A stretch of DNA of 64,000 bases from Aliivibrio sp. S3MY1 (GTDB lineage: Bacteria; Pseudomonadota; Gammaproteobacteria; Enterobacterales; Vibrionaceae), in the NCBI RefSeq assembly GCF_028765575.1, contig NZ_JARACO010000002.1, forward strand, positions 1 through 64,000, in the 5' to 3' direction. The position numbers were made by a program, and so were the translations under genes. Shown here piece after piece: positions 51,908 through 62,495 of this stretch. How positions within the stretch are numbered: the first letter of the stretch is position 1; the number at the start of each line of letters is the position of its first letter. Below the pieces are notes generated by a model. The model saw nothing but the letters and a program-made list of their open reading frames with translations. It ran no database searches and was not told the DNA's origin.

Positions 51908-52390
51908 TTACAGAACTCGTCTTACTTGCCAGAATGCTTTTTTCCAATAAGGGTTATTTAGGCTTGAAATGATCACACCTTTCGATGTAGATGCATGCAT
52001 AAACTCTCGATTGCCAATATACACGCCTACATGTCTTACTTTTACGCTAGTTTTAAAGAAAATAAGATCGCCTTTTTTTGCATTCGATAACGGGATCTTT
52101 ACGCCAGTTTCAACTTGATACTGCGTTGTTCTTGGAAGCCATTGTTGATGCAAACTAGCTAGTGCATCTTGTGTGAAAGCCGAACAGTCCACGCCTTGCT
52201 TGCTTGTACCGCCATATTTGTATGGAACACCTTGCCATTCTTGAAAATAGCCTTGATACCCATCAGATGTCGATAATTGAGGGTGTTGAGTACTAATTTC
52301 TTGTTTTGTAAGCTGCGGCTCAGAAGGGGAGGCACAACCAAATAAAGTGAGTAAGGCAAAAATAGAGATAAAATGGCGAGTCATGTTCAA
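51908..52390 (-). CDS. NlpC/P60 lipoprotein, predicted peptidoglycan endopeptidase
   Basis: The 160-residue precursor has a lipoprotein signal with lipobox LFGC (cysteine near residue 19). The papain-like domain has VDCSAFTQDAL (catalytic cysteine), VRHVGVYIGN (histidine) and EFMHASTSKG (third residue), as in Spr/MepS and NlpC. It cuts peptide cross-links in the cell wall from the outer membrane. Monocistronic. Confidence 0.93.
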   Translation of the reverse strand: MNMTRHFISIFALLTLFGCASPSEPQLTKQEISTQHPQLSTSDGYQGYFQEWQGVPYKYGGTSKQGVDCSAFTQDALASLHQQWLPRTTQYQVETGVKIPLSNAKKGDLIFFKTSVKVRHVGVYIGNREFMHASTSKGVIISSLNNPYWKKAFWQVRRVL

Positions 52391-52719
52391 TCCTAGATAA
52401 TAAAACCAACCTTACTATTCTGACTTATTTTTATAGCTAAAAGCAATTTTAATAAAAACAAGATTATACAATCATTGGTGTTGTGAATGACTTACGTTTA
52501 ATGTTAGCGATAAATTTTACATTTTAGTTAAAAAGTGGTTATAAATACTGCAAATGAAATATTTTGTGACATTTTGACTCTTTAATGATTTTTACAATCG
52601 TGTAACCTTTGTGTGAATTTTGGAAGTACTTACTTTTAACTAAATCACTTGCTTTTTAACCATTTAATACAGAATGGGGTGTTTTAATTATAAAGAAAGA
52701 CAAAAACAAGGAGTTACAG
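52391..52719. other. Divergent intergenic region, NlpC lipoprotein and AbgT
   Basis: About 330 bp, strongly AT-rich, must hold both promoters. No ORF or clear operator was recognised. Confidence 0.4.
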
Positions 52720-54312
52720 ATGAGTTCGTCTGCATCGCAACAACAGAATCAACAACAGCCTAAAAAGCCGTTGTTCACACGTTTTCTTGATTCGGTAGAA
52801 TATTTAGGAAACCTATTACCACACCCAATTACCCTTTTTGCAATCTTTTGTGTGGCAATTTTAGTTTCATCAGGCATTGCGGGTTACTTTGATGTATCAG
52901 TAATGGATCCTCGTCCTGAAGGGGCAAAAGGTCGTGCTGCTGATGGCATGATCCACGTGGTTAGCCTATTTAATGCTGAAGGCTTACAACTTATCGTTAC
53001 TAACTTAGTGAAAAACTTTGTTGGTTTTGCCCCATTAGGTACTGTTCTTGTAGCAATGCTTGGTGTTGCAATCGCAGAGCACTCAGGCATGTTATCTGCT
53101 GCTATGCGTGGCATGGTAATGGGCGCATCTAAGCGCATGGTTACAGTAACGGTTGTATTTGCAGGTATTATCTCTAATACCGCATCTGAGCTTGGTTACG
53201 TAGTGCTTATCCCATTAGCTGCAATGCTTTTCCACTCACTAGGTCGTCACCCGTTAGCGGGTCTTGCTGCGGCGTTCGCTGGTGTATCAGGTGGTTATTC
53301 TGCAAACCTGCTCATCGGTACGGTTGATCCACTGCTTTCTGGCATTACAGAAACAGCAGCACAAATGATTGATCCAACTTATACGGTTGGTCCTGAAGCA
53401 AACTGGTACTTTATGTTTGTATCAACCTTCTTTATCGCAATCATTGGTGCTTTTGTCACAGAGAAAATTGTTGAACCAAAATTGGGTAAATACAATGATG
53501 AAGAAGCGTCTGAAGATCTATCAAACGATAAAATGGGTAAGCTAACTGCCATTGAGAAGAAAGGTCTTAAATTCGCAGGTGTGGCTGTTCTTATTGTGAG
53601 TGCATTACTTGCATGGACGATTGTTCCTGAAGATGGCGTATTACGCTCAGCAACAGGTACGGTTGCAGGCTCTCCATTCCTTAAGAGTATTGTGGCATTT
53701 ATCTTTGTATTCTTCGCTATTCCTGGGTTTGTTTATGGCAAAGTCGTAGGCACGATGAAGAATGACCGTGACGTGATCAATGCAATGGCAACATCAATGT
53801 CTTCAATGGGCATGTATATTGTTCTTGTGTTCTTTGCTGCACAGTTTGTTGCTTTCTTTAAGTGGACTAACTTTGGTCAGGTAATTGCGGTTGGTGGTGC
53901 GAACTTCCTACAAGATATCGGTCTTACTGGTCCTATGTTGTTCTTCGCATTTATCTTAATGTGTGGCTTCATTAACTTAATGATCGGCTCTGCATCTGCA
54001 CAGTGGGCAGTAACCGCACCAATCTTTGTTCCAATGTTAATGCTAGTAGGTTACGCACCAGAGACAATTCAAGCAGCTTACCGTATTGGTGATTCAACAA
54101 CGAACATCATCACACCAATGATGAGCTACTTTGGTCTTATCCTTGCTGTAGCAACTCGTTATATGAAGAATTTGGGTATCGGCACTCTGATTGCAACTAT
54201 GCTGCCATATTCAATCTGCTTTATGTTTGGTTGGAGCCTCTTGTTCTACCTATGGGTATTCGTATTTGGTCTCCCTGTTGGCCCAGGAGCTGCAACATAC
54301 TACACGCCATAA
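52720..54312 (+). CDS. AbgT-family transporter
   Basis: The 530-residue membrane protein has about eleven hydrophobic segments. Family motifs are NLLPHPITLFAIF, SGGYSANLLIGTVDPLLSGI near residue 190 and GSASAQWAVTAPIFVPML near residue 425. E. coli AbgT takes up p-aminobenzoyl-glutamate; other members export sulfonamides. The substrate here is not known. AAGGAG precedes the ATG and a strong terminator follows. Confidence 0.93.
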   Translation: MSSSASQQQNQQQPKKPLFTRFLDSVEYLGNLLPHPITLFAIFCVAILVSSGIAGYFDVSVMDPRPEGAKGRAADGMIHVVSLFNAEGLQLIVTNLVKNFVGFAPLGTVLVAMLGVAIAEHSGMLSAAMRGMVMGASKRMVTVTVVFAGIISNTASELGYVVLIPLAAMLFHSLGRHPLAGLAAAFAGVSGGYSANLLIGTVDPLLSGITETAAQMIDPTYTVGPEANWYFMFVSTFFIAIIGAFVTEKIVEPKLGKYNDEEASEDLSNDKMGKLTAIEKKGLKFAGVAVLIVSALLAWTIVPEDGVLRSATGTVAGSPFLKSIVAFIFVFFAIPGFVYGKVVGTMKNDRDVINAMATSMSSMGMYIVLVFFAAQFVAFFKWTNFGQVIAVGGANFLQDIGLTGPMLFFAFILMCGFINLMIGSASAQWAVTAPIFVPMLMLVGYAPETIQAAYRIGDSTTNIITPMMSYFGLILAVATRYMKNLGIGTLIATMLPYSICFMFGWSLLFYLWVFVFGLPVGPGAATYYTP

Positions 54313-54372
54313 CGGTTAATCGAATAAGCACTTAGCACTGAGTACATAATGAGTTCTAAGTATATATAAATT

Positions 54373-54401
54373 AAAAGGCGATCTTCGGGTCGCCTTTTTT
54401 T
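54373..54401 (+). terminator. Terminator after abgT-like gene, UUCG tetraloop
   Basis: AAAGGCGATC and GGTCGCCTTT pair around a TTCG tetraloop and run into seven T residues: a strong rho-independent terminator. Confidence 0.92.
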
Positions 54402-54483
54402 GAACGTTGGTTTTTGTAATGCGATTGCTTATTTGAGTAGAGCAAGGATAATGGCAGCATGATGAATGGTGATGTGTGGTTCT

Positions 54484-55167
54484 ATGCGCCTTGATAAGTT
54501 TATTTGTAAAAGTACAGAATTAACGAAAACTCAAGCGGTTGAGTTGATTCTTGAGGGAAGGGTAAAAGTAAACAGTGACGTTGTCACACTTGAGTCGATC
54601 CAAGTTCATGAAAATAATCAAGTTACACTGGATGGAAAAGAGCTACTGGCTCGACCTTTTCGTTATTTATTAATCAATAAGCCTGCGAATACGATTTGCT
54701 CTAATGTTGATGAAGCGTACCCCTCTTTATTTAACTATATAAAAGAAGGGAATAATGCAGAGTTGCATATTGCAGGGCGCTTGGATGCAGATACGACAGG
54801 ATTAGTGTTGATCACTGATGATGGACGTTGGTCATACAATATAATTACACCAAATAAAAAATGTGAAAAAGTGTATCGAGTGGGTTTACGTAAACCAATA
54901 GCAGAAGAGGCAGAGAAACAATTTGCAGCCGGAGTGCAGTTACAAGGTGAATTACAACTTACGCGACCTGCAAAGCTTGATGTTATTACACCCCAAGAGG
55001 TTCTACTTACTATTACGGAAGGTAAGTTTCATCAAGTAAAACGAATGTTTTCAGCGATTGGTAATAAAGTCGTCTCTTTACACCGCGAGAAGATTGGATC
55101 GATCAGGCTTGATGTAAACGAAGGTCAATGGCGTTACTTAACTAAAGAAGAAGTAAACTCAATTTAG
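54484..55167 (+). CDS. rsuA: RsuA-family 16S rRNA pseudouridine synthase
   Basis: The 227-residue protein has an N-terminal S4 RNA-binding domain (MRLDKFICKSTELTKTQA) and the pseudouridine synthase core with GRLDADTTGLVL, including the catalytic aspartate, and KFHQVKRMFSAIGN. It probably modifies U516 of 16S rRNA. The start is set at MRLDKF, as in the family; a start six codons upstream is possible. Confidence 0.85.
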   Translation: MRLDKFICKSTELTKTQAVELILEGRVKVNSDVVTLESIQVHENNQVTLDGKELLARPFRYLLINKPANTICSNVDEAYPSLFNYIKEGNNAELHIAGRLDADTTGLVLITDDGRWSYNIITPNKKCEKVYRVGLRKPIAEEAEKQFAAGVQLQGELQLTRPAKLDVITPQEVLLTITEGKFHQVKRMFSAIGNKVVSLHREKIGSIRLDVNEGQWRYLTKEEVNSI

Positions 55168-55208
55168 CAAATAAGAATGAGGTGCGATGAACACCTCATT
55201 ACGATGGT

Positions 55209-56012
55209 TTATTTATTTCTAAATGGTTGCGTCAGCATTTTATCTAGGCGTTGCTCTTTTTCTTTTCTGAAAAAACCAAGGCCAATTTTCATTTCTTCAT
55301 GACCATCTTGCGGTTTTACTAAATAGGTTTTACCAAAATAGTCCCAAATGGATAAAAAGAATCCATAGTTATTATGCATTTCAGAGATATGAACGGAATG
55401 ATGCACCCGATGAAAATCAGGAGTCACTAATAATACTCGTACATAGCGATCTAACCATTTTGGAATAAATAAATTGCTGTGATTAAACATAGCGCTTACG
55501 TTTAGAATAATTTCAAATAAGATCACGGCCTCAACAGGGATGCCTAATAATCCAATGGCTGCAATTTTAATAAGCATAGAGAAAATTATCTCAACAGGAT
55601 GAAAGCGTGTGCCTGTTGTGACATCAATATCTTGGTCTGAGTGGTGCATTCGATGTAATCGCCACAATAGAGGGATACGATGAAAAGCACGGTGCTGCCA
55701 ATAGATCAGCCAATCCAACAGTAAGATGGATAAGAGCCCAGTTAAAAATGATGGCGTGTTTAAATAATTAAATAGTCCCCACTGTTCTTGATTTGCAATT
55801 ACAGCAGCATCAACCGCTAATAAGGGCAGAGCTAGGCGTAGAATTAAACTATTAAAAAAGACTAAGCCAATATTATTAAACCAGCGAGTCGATTTTTTTT
55901 GAGTCAAAGGTTTGCGCGGCCATCGGTATTCAGCCACAGCAAAAATGATGAATGCAACGATAAAACACCCTAAACGAAGGGGATCACTGTATTCAATCCA
56001 GTTAATTTCCAT
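55209..56012 (-). CDS. Sterol desaturase/fatty-acid hydroxylase family protein
   Basis: The 267-residue membrane protein has the histidine boxes of the di-iron membrane oxygenases: WQHRAFHRI, LHRMHHSDQD and FHRVHHSVH. Several hydrophobic segments surround them. It hydroxylates or desaturates a lipid; the substrate is unknown. It is divergent from tapT, and the two starts are under 90 bp apart. Confidence 0.92.
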   Translation of the reverse strand: MEINWIEYSDPLRLGCFIVAFIIFAVAEYRWPRKPLTQKKSTRWFNNIGLVFFNSLILRLALPLLAVDAAVIANQEQWGLFNYLNTPSFLTGLLSILLLDWLIYWQHRAFHRIPLLWRLHRMHHSDQDIDVTTGTRFHPVEIIFSMLIKIAAIGLLGIPVEAVILFEIILNVSAMFNHSNLFIPKWLDRYVRVLLVTPDFHRVHHSVHISEMHNNYGFFLSIWDYFGKTYLVKPQDGHEEMKIGLGFFRKEKEQRLDKMLTQPFRNK

Positions 56013-56098
56013 TAGGAATTCTCTTATAGAACTTGTTATTACTTATACTGTAAGTAAAATGCGCTTTTTTTTCCATATAAATAGCTTGGTTATTGCAA

Positions 56099-56842
56099 AT
56101 GCGTATTCACAAAGTTCATCAATTACATAAAGAAAGATTAGCACGTTCTACAAAACCCTTTAATGCGCGTGGTGCTAATGTAAACCGTTGTGAGTATTGC
56201 CAAGTCCATAAAGATTACTGTATTTGTGAGCATCAGCCTGCAGTTAACTCTAATGCTGCTTTCTTGCTGATCATGTTTGATACCGAAGTGCTAAAGCCAA
56301 GTAATACTGGCAAACTCATTGCTGATTTAGTCCCTGAAACTCATGCTTATCTTTGGTCTCGTACAGAGCCAAATCCAGATATGTTAGCGTTATTGCAAGA
56401 TGAATCATACCAAGCGTTTGTTATTTTCCCTGAAGAGCAGATTGAAAATAAAGCGCTGGTCACTAATGATATAGTGATGACAGAAGGAAAAACGCCTTTA
56501 TTCATTTTACTTGATGGAAGTTGGCGTGAAGCAGGGCGCATGTATCGTAAAAGCACTTACCTACATCAATTACCTGTCTTGTCTTTTAATCGTGAGCATT
56601 TATCTAGTTACATTATGCGTAAGGCCTCAAAAGATCACCAGCTATCAACGGTTGAAGTGGCAAGTTTGGTATTGGATTTATTTGGTGAAAAAGAGAACGC
56701 AAGACACCTTGAGTGCTGGTTTGAATTATTCCGAGAGCATTATCTTTACAGTAAGCGACCAGTAAAAGGGGCTGAACGAGGAATGGGTTTAAAAAATCTG
56801 ATGGAGTTTCGTACAGAACTGAAAGAAAGCAACCAAATCTAA
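56099..56842 (+). CDS. tapT: TapT, tRNA-uridine aminocarboxypropyltransferase (DTW domain)
   Basis: Adds an aminocarboxypropyl group to U47 of tRNA using S-adenosylmethionine. The 247-residue protein has zinc-ligand cysteines in RCEYCQVHKDYCICEH, LMIMFDTE/KPSNTGKLIAD-type motifs and LLDGSWREAGRM in place of the DTW motif. It closely resembles E. coli TapT (YfiP). The ATG at 56099 is preferred over the upstream TTG. Confidence 0.88.
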   Translation: MRIHKVHQLHKERLARSTKPFNARGANVNRCEYCQVHKDYCICEHQPAVNSNAAFLLIMFDTEVLKPSNTGKLIADLVPETHAYLWSRTEPNPDMLALLQDESYQAFVIFPEEQIENKALVTNDIVMTEGKTPLFILLDGSWREAGRMYRKSTYLHQLPVLSFNREHLSSYIMRKASKDHQLSTVEVASLVLDLFGEKENARHLECWFELFREHYLYSKRPVKGAERGMGLKNLMEFRTELKESNQI

Positions 56843-56966
56843 TGGGATTTTGAGGTTCATTTCACACAAAATAAAGGGTAATTCCGCCTAGGTCACAGTC
56901 TGTATTTATATAAATTAGGTAAAATAACACCATGAAAATTTAAATAGATTAGGACAAGGATACCTT

Positions 56967-57878
56967 ATGTACTACGGTTTTGATGTAGGCGGCACAAAGA
57001 TTGAGTTTGGTGCGTTTAATGAGAAATTAGAGCGCGTTGCTACTGAACGAATACCAACACAAACAGAAAATTACGCATTATTAGTTGATGACATTGCAGG
57101 CTTAATTGCAAAATATGACGCTGAATTTGGTGTTGAAGGCAAGGTTGGTTTAGGTATTCCAGGAATGGAAGATGCTAAGACAGGGGCGCTATTAACAAGT
57201 AATGTTCCTGCTGCTAAAGGCCAATTTTTACGAAAAGATTTAGAAGCAAAAATCGGTCGTTCAGTAAAAATTGATAACGATGCCAACTGTTTTGCTTTAT
57301 CAGAAGCGTGGGATGAAGAATTTAAAGATTCACCGTCAGTAATGGGGCTAATCTTAGGTACAGGCTTTGGTGGTGGGTTGATCTTTGATGGTAAAGCATT
57401 CTCTGGTTACAGCCATGTTGCAGGGGAGGTAGGGCATTCTCGTTTGCCAATAGATGCATGGTTCCATTTAGGTGACAAAGCCCCGTTGCTTGAATGTGGT
57501 TGCGGTAATAAAGGCTGTATTGATAACTATCTTTCTGGCCGTGGCTTTGAGTTACTTTACGCGCATTATTATGGCGAGCAAAAGAAAGCGATTGATATTA
57601 TCAAGGCTAATGAATCCGGTGAAGCCAACGCTGTTGAGCACGTAGATCGTTTTATGGAACTGTTAGCGATTTGTTTTGCTAACCTGTTTACCTGTTTTGA
57701 CCCACACGTGGTTGCATTAGGCGGTGGTTTATCAAACTTTGAATTGATTTATGAAGAGTTACCAAAACGTCTTCCAAAGCACTTATTATCAGTAGGTCGT
57801 GTTCCTCGTATTATTAAAGCGAAACACGGTGATTCTGGTGGGGTTCGTGGTGCTGCGTTCCTAAATATTAAAGAGTGA
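56967..57878 (+). CDS. nagK: N-acetylglucosamine kinase, ROK family
   Basis: Phosphorylates GlcNAc recovered from the cell wall. The 303-residue protein starts [17 protein letters not shown] and shows [12 protein letters not shown], the ROK zinc motif with [15 protein letters not shown], and GEVGHSRL. It matches E. coli NagK closely. A terminator follows. Confidence 0.94.
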   Translation: MYYGFDVGGTKIEFGAFNEKLERVATERIPTQTENYALLVDDIAGLIAKYDAEFGVEGKVGLGIPGMEDAKTGALLTSNVPAAKGQFLRKDLEAKIGRSVKIDNDANCFALSEAWDEEFKDSPSVMGLILGTGFGGGLIFDGKAFSGYSHVAGEVGHSRLPIDAWFHLGDKAPLLECGCGNKGCIDNYLSGRGFELLYAHYYGEQKKAIDIIKANESGEANAVEHVDRFMELLAICFANLFTCFDPHVVALGGGLSNFELIYEELPKRLPKHLLSVGRVPRIIKAKHGDSGGVRGAAFLNIKE

Positions 57879-57914
57879 TAATTAGGTAATACGTAAAATA
57901 GAAAATGCAGATAT

Positions 57915-57969
57915 AAAAAGAGCCTCATGTTATTTGTTATTACTAACAGATAAACAGAGGCTCTTTTTT
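57915..57969 (+). terminator. Terminator after nagK
   Basis: AAAAAGAGCCTC pairs with GAGGCTCTTTTT across a 30-base loop, giving a T-rich end on both strands between convergent genes. Confidence 0.8.
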
Positions 57970-58013
57970 GTAGTGCGCTTAACTAAGGTTAAGTAGTTAA
58001 AGTTAACTACTGA

Positions 58014-58346
58014 TTAAGCACAGCATTTTTTGTATTTTTTACCGCTACCACAAGAACAAGGTTCGTTACGGTTAGGTGTTTTTTCAAAGCGAGTTGTTTT
58101 TGGCTTGTTTAAAACGCCTTCAAGCTCAAGAATATTTTCTTCTTTCTTTGCATTCACTTCGATGTTTGCGAATAAGTTGTGCTCAGTAAGCTGCGCTTCA
58201 ATTTCAACTTTACGCTCTTCTGTTTGAACAACTAAAGTTAGTGGTGCTTCTTCAGTACCTAACTTAACGTCACGCTTGGTGTTAAAACCAGAAAGAACGT
58301 GGTTTTGACGAGTTTCGATACGACCTTTGAAGAACATTTTAGACAT
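58014..58346 (-). CDS. SEC-C metal-binding protein, PBPRA1643-like family
   Basis: The 110-residue protein begins MSKMFFKGRIETRQNHVLSG and ends with the SEC-C zinc motif EPCSCGSGKKYKKCCA, as in SecA tails. It matches, from memory, the PBPRA1643 family of Vibrionaceae. The function is unknown. It stands between nagK and the restriction locus. Confidence 0.88.
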   Translation of the reverse strand: MSKMFFKGRIETRQNHVLSGFNTKRDVKLGTEEAPLTLVVQTEERKVEIEAQLTEHNLFANIEVNAKKEENILELEGVLNKPKTTRFEKTPNRNEPCSCGSGKKYKKCCA

Positions 58347-58440
58347 CTTGGAGCCTTATAATTTTTTGAACACAGTATTTTAGGCATGTTTATACTATAA
58401 ACAGCAGCGGTGATAAAGGTTTAAAAAAAGTAATCTTGAT

Positions 58441-59217
58441 TTACTCATTTAAATACAATTCAGCCATACCATCTAGCTTGCTTTTCACTTCTTTCCAATT
58501 TGGCATCACGCTGGTTAATAAGCGCCAAAAGCGCTCGCTGTGGTTATGCTCTGCAATGTGGCAAAGCTCATGCAGTATTACATAATCAATGCACTCTTTA
58601 GGGGCTTTGATTAGGTGAGGATTAAGCATCAAGTTCCCTTTGGTAGAGCAGCTTCCCCATTGTTTTTGCATTGGCATCACACGAAAGCTTGGAATACCAT
58701 CAACCCATGTTGCTTGTGGCAATAGCTCTGCTAACCGTTCATGAAAAATACGCTCTGCTTTTACGCCGTACCAGCCAGAGACTAACGCTTTGGTTAGGGC
58801 CTGTTTGTCGTCATTAAAACGGGTGAGGGTAACAAGCAGTTTGCCTCGACTCATTTTAACGCTGGGTAACGCGGAGTTATCTTCAACCACTTTAAGCACA
58901 TAGCGACGGCCTAAATAAAATTGCATTTCACCGCTTACATACTGTTTGGTTTCTACATACGCTAAATGGGCACGAAACTCTTTTAGTGCGTCGTAAATCC
59001 AACTGGCACGTTTCATCACTGCATCATGTATGTCGCTTCGCTCTGCATCATCAGGGGCATTAATCACTACTTCGCAGCTAGGATGAACCTTGATGCTAAT
59101 TTTACGCTTTGCGTTCTCGTTAATGGTTTTTCTAATAACAGAGTAGGAGACCGCTTCATCGCCATAGATAAAGCTGTACTCTTCTTTGTTACTCTCTTTT
59201 TCGTTTACCGATGCCAT
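58441..59217 (-). CDS. YgjP-type metallopeptidase linked to type I restriction
   Basis: The 258-residue cytoplasmic protein has the zinc motif YVILHELCHIAEHNHSERFW (HExxH) and MQKQWGSCSTKGNLMLN before it, as in YgjP/DUF45 proteins. This family is often the last gene of type I restriction loci. Here the A of its ATG is the last base of the hsdR stop (TAATG), so it is translationally coupled. Its role may be to control HsdR stability; this is inference. Confidence 0.9.
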   Translation of the reverse strand: MASVNEKESNKEEYSFIYGDEAVSYSVIRKTINENAKRKISIKVHPSCEVVINAPDDAERSDIHDAVMKRASWIYDALKEFRAHLAYVETKQYVSGEMQFYLGRRYVLKVVEDNSALPSVKMSRGKLLVTLTRFNDDKQALTKALVSGWYGVKAERIFHERLAELLPQATWVDGIPSFRVMPMQKQWGSCSTKGNLMLNPHLIKAPKECIDYVILHELCHIAEHNHSERFWRLLTSVMPNWKEVKSKLDGMAELYLNE

Positions 59218-62200
59218 TAATGATGACCTGCTACGCCTAAACGAGTGATCTGGATAATGTCCGCAATCACTAGGTTAGTTTTATCCATCCCAATCGCTTT
59301 GAATAGAACAGGCAATAGTTGACGGCGGATCTGGTTTTCAATCTCTTGTGGGTTAATTGAAAACTCAGCAACGGCTGCGGTAACTATTTCATCAATTTTT
59401 AGAGCGTAGTTGAAGCGTTCATCTTCGCTCAAGGAATTGGTATCTTCTACGTGTTTTAAGAACAGACCAAAGTACGCTTGCACATGACGTTTGATTTTTG
59501 GATCAATCTCAGAGAAACGGTCTGTTGGTAACCCTTCAACGTTACGCTCGATCACTTGCTCTTCAAAATCAGCAAATAACAGATATTGCTTAATAGGGGC
59601 ATCAAACATCTCTTTGGTTTTATCGATGGCCTGTTTCAATAATTTAGAGAAATACGCTTGGGCATAAGGATCATCCGCTAAATCTTGCTCAATCATCTTA
59701 GTGATACGGCCTGTGATCACGTCTTTTTTGTTACGTGCTTCATCGTCACTCATCTCTTCTGGTTTGGCGTGTTTACCCATATTACCCACCAGATAAGCAC
59801 CTTCGGACTCTTGAATTTCTACGCCACCAATATGTTTATCCAACATGGTGCGAATGTTTTCTGCATATTCATCGTAATCGACCGTTTCTTCTGCATCTTC
59901 ACGGACTTGTTTACGCAGATCAGACATGGATTTTAAGGTCTTTTTGTATAAATCTCGTTTGTCGTCAAAACTCTTATCTTCAAAGTAGGTTGCCGATTGC
60001 AGTGCCACTTTTAAACAGTTAGAGAACGCGGTTAATGCGTCATAGAAATCGTTACGTTTTTTAAGATTGGTATCCGTTAATAACCCATCAATGGTATCGA
60101 TTTTTGGTGCTAATGCTTGGCGCAATGCAGGGCCATCTTGTTTGTTTGATACACCATCAAAAATAGCCCAGATATCGCGATATAATCCTGGTAATTTTTT
60201 GTATTCGGTATCCATGCGATGGTAAAGACCTTCTAGGTCATCAATATCAAAACCGCCTTTAATGCGCTCTTCTAGCTCTTGGTAGTTTGCTATCGACGCA
60301 TCAAGCTCTTTTAAAATGCCGCGATAATCAATCAAATAGCCAAATTGCTTTTTAGCGTGCAAACGGTTCACACGCGCAATGGCTTGAATTAAGTTATGTT
60401 GTTTAAGCGGTTTATCAATGTAAAGCACGGTGTTTTTTGGCTCATCAAAGCCGGTGAGTAGCTTATCAACCACAATCATGAGATCAGGGCCGTCGTCTTT
60501 ACTAAACTCATCAATAATGTGTTTGGTGTAGGCCTTTTCATCTCGCCATTCTTTTTCTGTTACATTGGCTTTCCACCAATTTTGTACTGTGTCAGTGCTT
60601 TCACCATCAACCGTGTCATGGCCTTCACGAGTGTCAGGCGCAGACATTGCAACAACCGATGTCACTTTACCTATCTTATCCAATAGCTTTTTGTATTGAA
60701 TGGCAGAGGCTTTAGAGTCACACGCCAATTGTCCCTTTAACCCTTGGTGCTTAAAGTTTTGGAAGTGATCAGAAATATCATGGGCGATCAGCTCTAAACG
60801 TCCCTCGGTTTGGTAAATTTGCCCTTTTTGAGCAAACTTTTTCTTTAAATCCGTGCGCTGTTTTTCTGATAATTTATCGGTAATACGGTCAAACCACGCA
60901 TCAATCGCTTTGTCGTTGGTGCTGAGATCAGGAATGCGCTCTTCATACAATAGTGGGGTAACGGTTTGGTCTTCTACCGCTTGCTGCATGGTGTAAGAGT
61001 GGATGATCTTACCGAATTTATTTTCTGTTTTATCGTCTTGCAGCAGTGGGGTTCCCGTAAAGCCAATATAAGCGGCTTTGGGTAGAGCTTGTTGCATACG
61101 AATGTTGTTTTCACCGTTTTGGCTGCGGTGCCCTTCATCTACTAATACGATAATATCAGGGCTGTTGTTGTAACATTCTGGTAGCTCAATCGCGGTACCA
61201 AACTTATTGATGATAGAGAAGATAATACGTTCGTTACCTTTACCAATTTGCTCGGCTAGGCGTTTTCCTGTGGTCGCCATGGCCTCTTTTTTATCTTTGT
61301 CTGATAATGCGCCACCAGAGGCAAATGTTCGAGCCAGTTGGTCTTCTAAATCCACTCGGTCAGTAACCACAATCACGCGACATTTTGCTAACTCTTTAAG
61401 CCAGATAAGCGCTTTTGATAAAAACACCATGGTGAACGATTTACCAGAGCCTGTGGTATGCCAAATTACGCCACCATTACGTGCGCCCAGATCATCAAAT
61501 GAGGTGATACGCTTAACGAGAGCTTTAATGCCAAACACTTGTTGATAACGCGCAACAATCTTGCCGACTTTTTTATCAAACAGGGTATAAAGGCGAGTCA
61601 TTTCTAATAGACGATCATGACGCAGTAGCGATATTAGTAAACGGTCTTGATCAGTCACCATTAAATCACCACCTGAGATCAGCGATAGATACTCTTCACA
61701 CACCTTATTCTGGCGATGGTTAAAAATACGGTCGAAATTTTCTTGTGATAATGGCGTGTTTTTTAAGCGAGAAAAAGTGTGCTCTGTGATTTCTTCTTCT
61801 TTCCATTTCGCCCAAAATTTACTTGGGGTTCCGCAAGTAGCGTAGCGTCCATCGTGTCCATTCACCGACATGACCAATTGGCTATAAGCGAATAGGTGAG
61901 GGATGCAATCTTGTTTTTGATTACGAATGGTTTGAGATACGCCTTCTTCAATGGTGGGCTTTCCTACCGTTGAGGAGTCTGGGCGCTTGGCTTCAATCAC
62001 GACCAAAGGTAAACCATTTACGAAGCAGACCATATCAGGAATGTAGTTTTTGGTGCCGTGGGTGTTTTCGACTTCAAGCTCTTCAGTAAAGTGGTATTTG
62101 TTGTTGTCAGGGTTTTCCCAATCAATGATCTGAATGGTTGGGTTGGCTTTTTTGCCATCCACAAACTCAGTGACGCTGATACCATACGTCAGTGAGTTAT

Positions 62201-62495
62201 ATACCTTTTCATTGGCTGCTTTTAAGCCTTCATTCATGGCTGGGTTGGCTAATTCTTGAATGATTTTATCAATCGCATTTTTTGATAAATGATGCTCTTT
62301 ACCCATAAACGAATAGGTTTTGTGTTGCAGCACATCACGCAATACATTAGGTAAGATGACGCTTGATAAGTTACCTCGCATAACCGTGCAGTCACTTGGT
62401 GGAATGAACTCATAGCCAAGGTTGGTTAATAGCGTGAGCGCAGGAATTTTTGCGCTTTGTTCTTCTTTGAAGTTAGGGACGGGGTTAGTTGTCAT
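59217..62495 (-). CDS. hsdR: Type I restriction enzyme R subunit
   Basis: The 1092-residue motor/nuclease subunit has an N-terminal nuclease motif LPLVVIEAKRPD and helicase motifs GVIWHTTGSGKSFT (Walker A) and VLVDEGHRS (DEAD-like), then LLTGFDEPKN and QAIARVNR. It translocates and cuts unmodified DNA. The start at 62495 (MTTNPVP) overlaps the DUF1016 gene by 11 bp and is preferred to an upstream in-frame codon. hsdM is not in the window. Confidence 0.95.
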   Translation of the reverse strand: MTTNPVPNFKEEQSAKIPALTLLTNLGYEFIPPSDCTVMRGNLSSVILPNVLRDVLQHKTYSFMGKEHHLSKNAIDKIIQELANPAMNEGLKAANEKVYNSLTYGISVTEFVDGKKANPTIQIIDWENPDNNKYHFTEELEVENTHGTKNYIPDMVCFVNGLPLVVIEAKRPDSSTVGKPTIEEGVSQTIRNQKQDCIPHLFAYSQLVMSVNGHDGRYATCGTPSKFWAKWKEEEITEHTFSRLKNTPLSQENFDRIFNHRQNKVCEEYLSLISGGDLMVTDQDRLLISLLRHDRLLEMTRLYTLFDKKVGKIVARYQQVFGIKALVKRITSFDDLGARNGGVIWHTTGSGKSFTMVFLSKALIWLKELAKCRVIVVTDRVDLEDQLARTFASGGALSDKDKKEAMATTGKRLAEQIGKGNERIIFSIINKFGTAIELPECYNNSPDIIVLVDEGHRSQNGENNIRMQQALPKAAYIGFTGTPLLQDDKTENKFGKIIHSYTMQQAVEDQTVTPLLYEERIPDLSTNDKAIDAWFDRITDKLSEKQRTDLKKKFAQKGQIYQTEGRLELIAHDISDHFQNFKHQGLKGQLACDSKASAIQYKKLLDKIGKVTSVVAMSAPDTREGHDTVDGESTDTVQNWWKANVTEKEWRDEKAYTKHIIDEFSKDDGPDLMIVVDKLLTGFDEPKNTVLYIDKPLKQHNLIQAIARVNRLHAKKQFGYLIDYRGILKELDASIANYQELEERIKGGFDIDDLEGLYHRMDTEYKKLPGLYRDIWAIFDGVSNKQDGPALRQALAPKIDTIDGLLTDTNLKKRNDFYDALTAFSNCLKVALQSATYFEDKSFDDKRDLYKKTLKSMSDLRKQVREDAEETVDYDEYAENIRTMLDKHIGGVEIQESEGAYLVGNMGKHAKPEEMSDDEARNKKDVITGRITKMIEQDLADDPYAQAYFSKLLKQAIDKTKEMFDAPIKQYLLFADFEEQVIERNVEGLPTDRFSEIDPKIKRHVQAYFGLFLKHVEDTNSLSEDERFNYALKIDEIVTAAVAEFSINPQEIENQIRRQLLPVLFKAIGMDKTNLVIADIIQITRLGVAGHH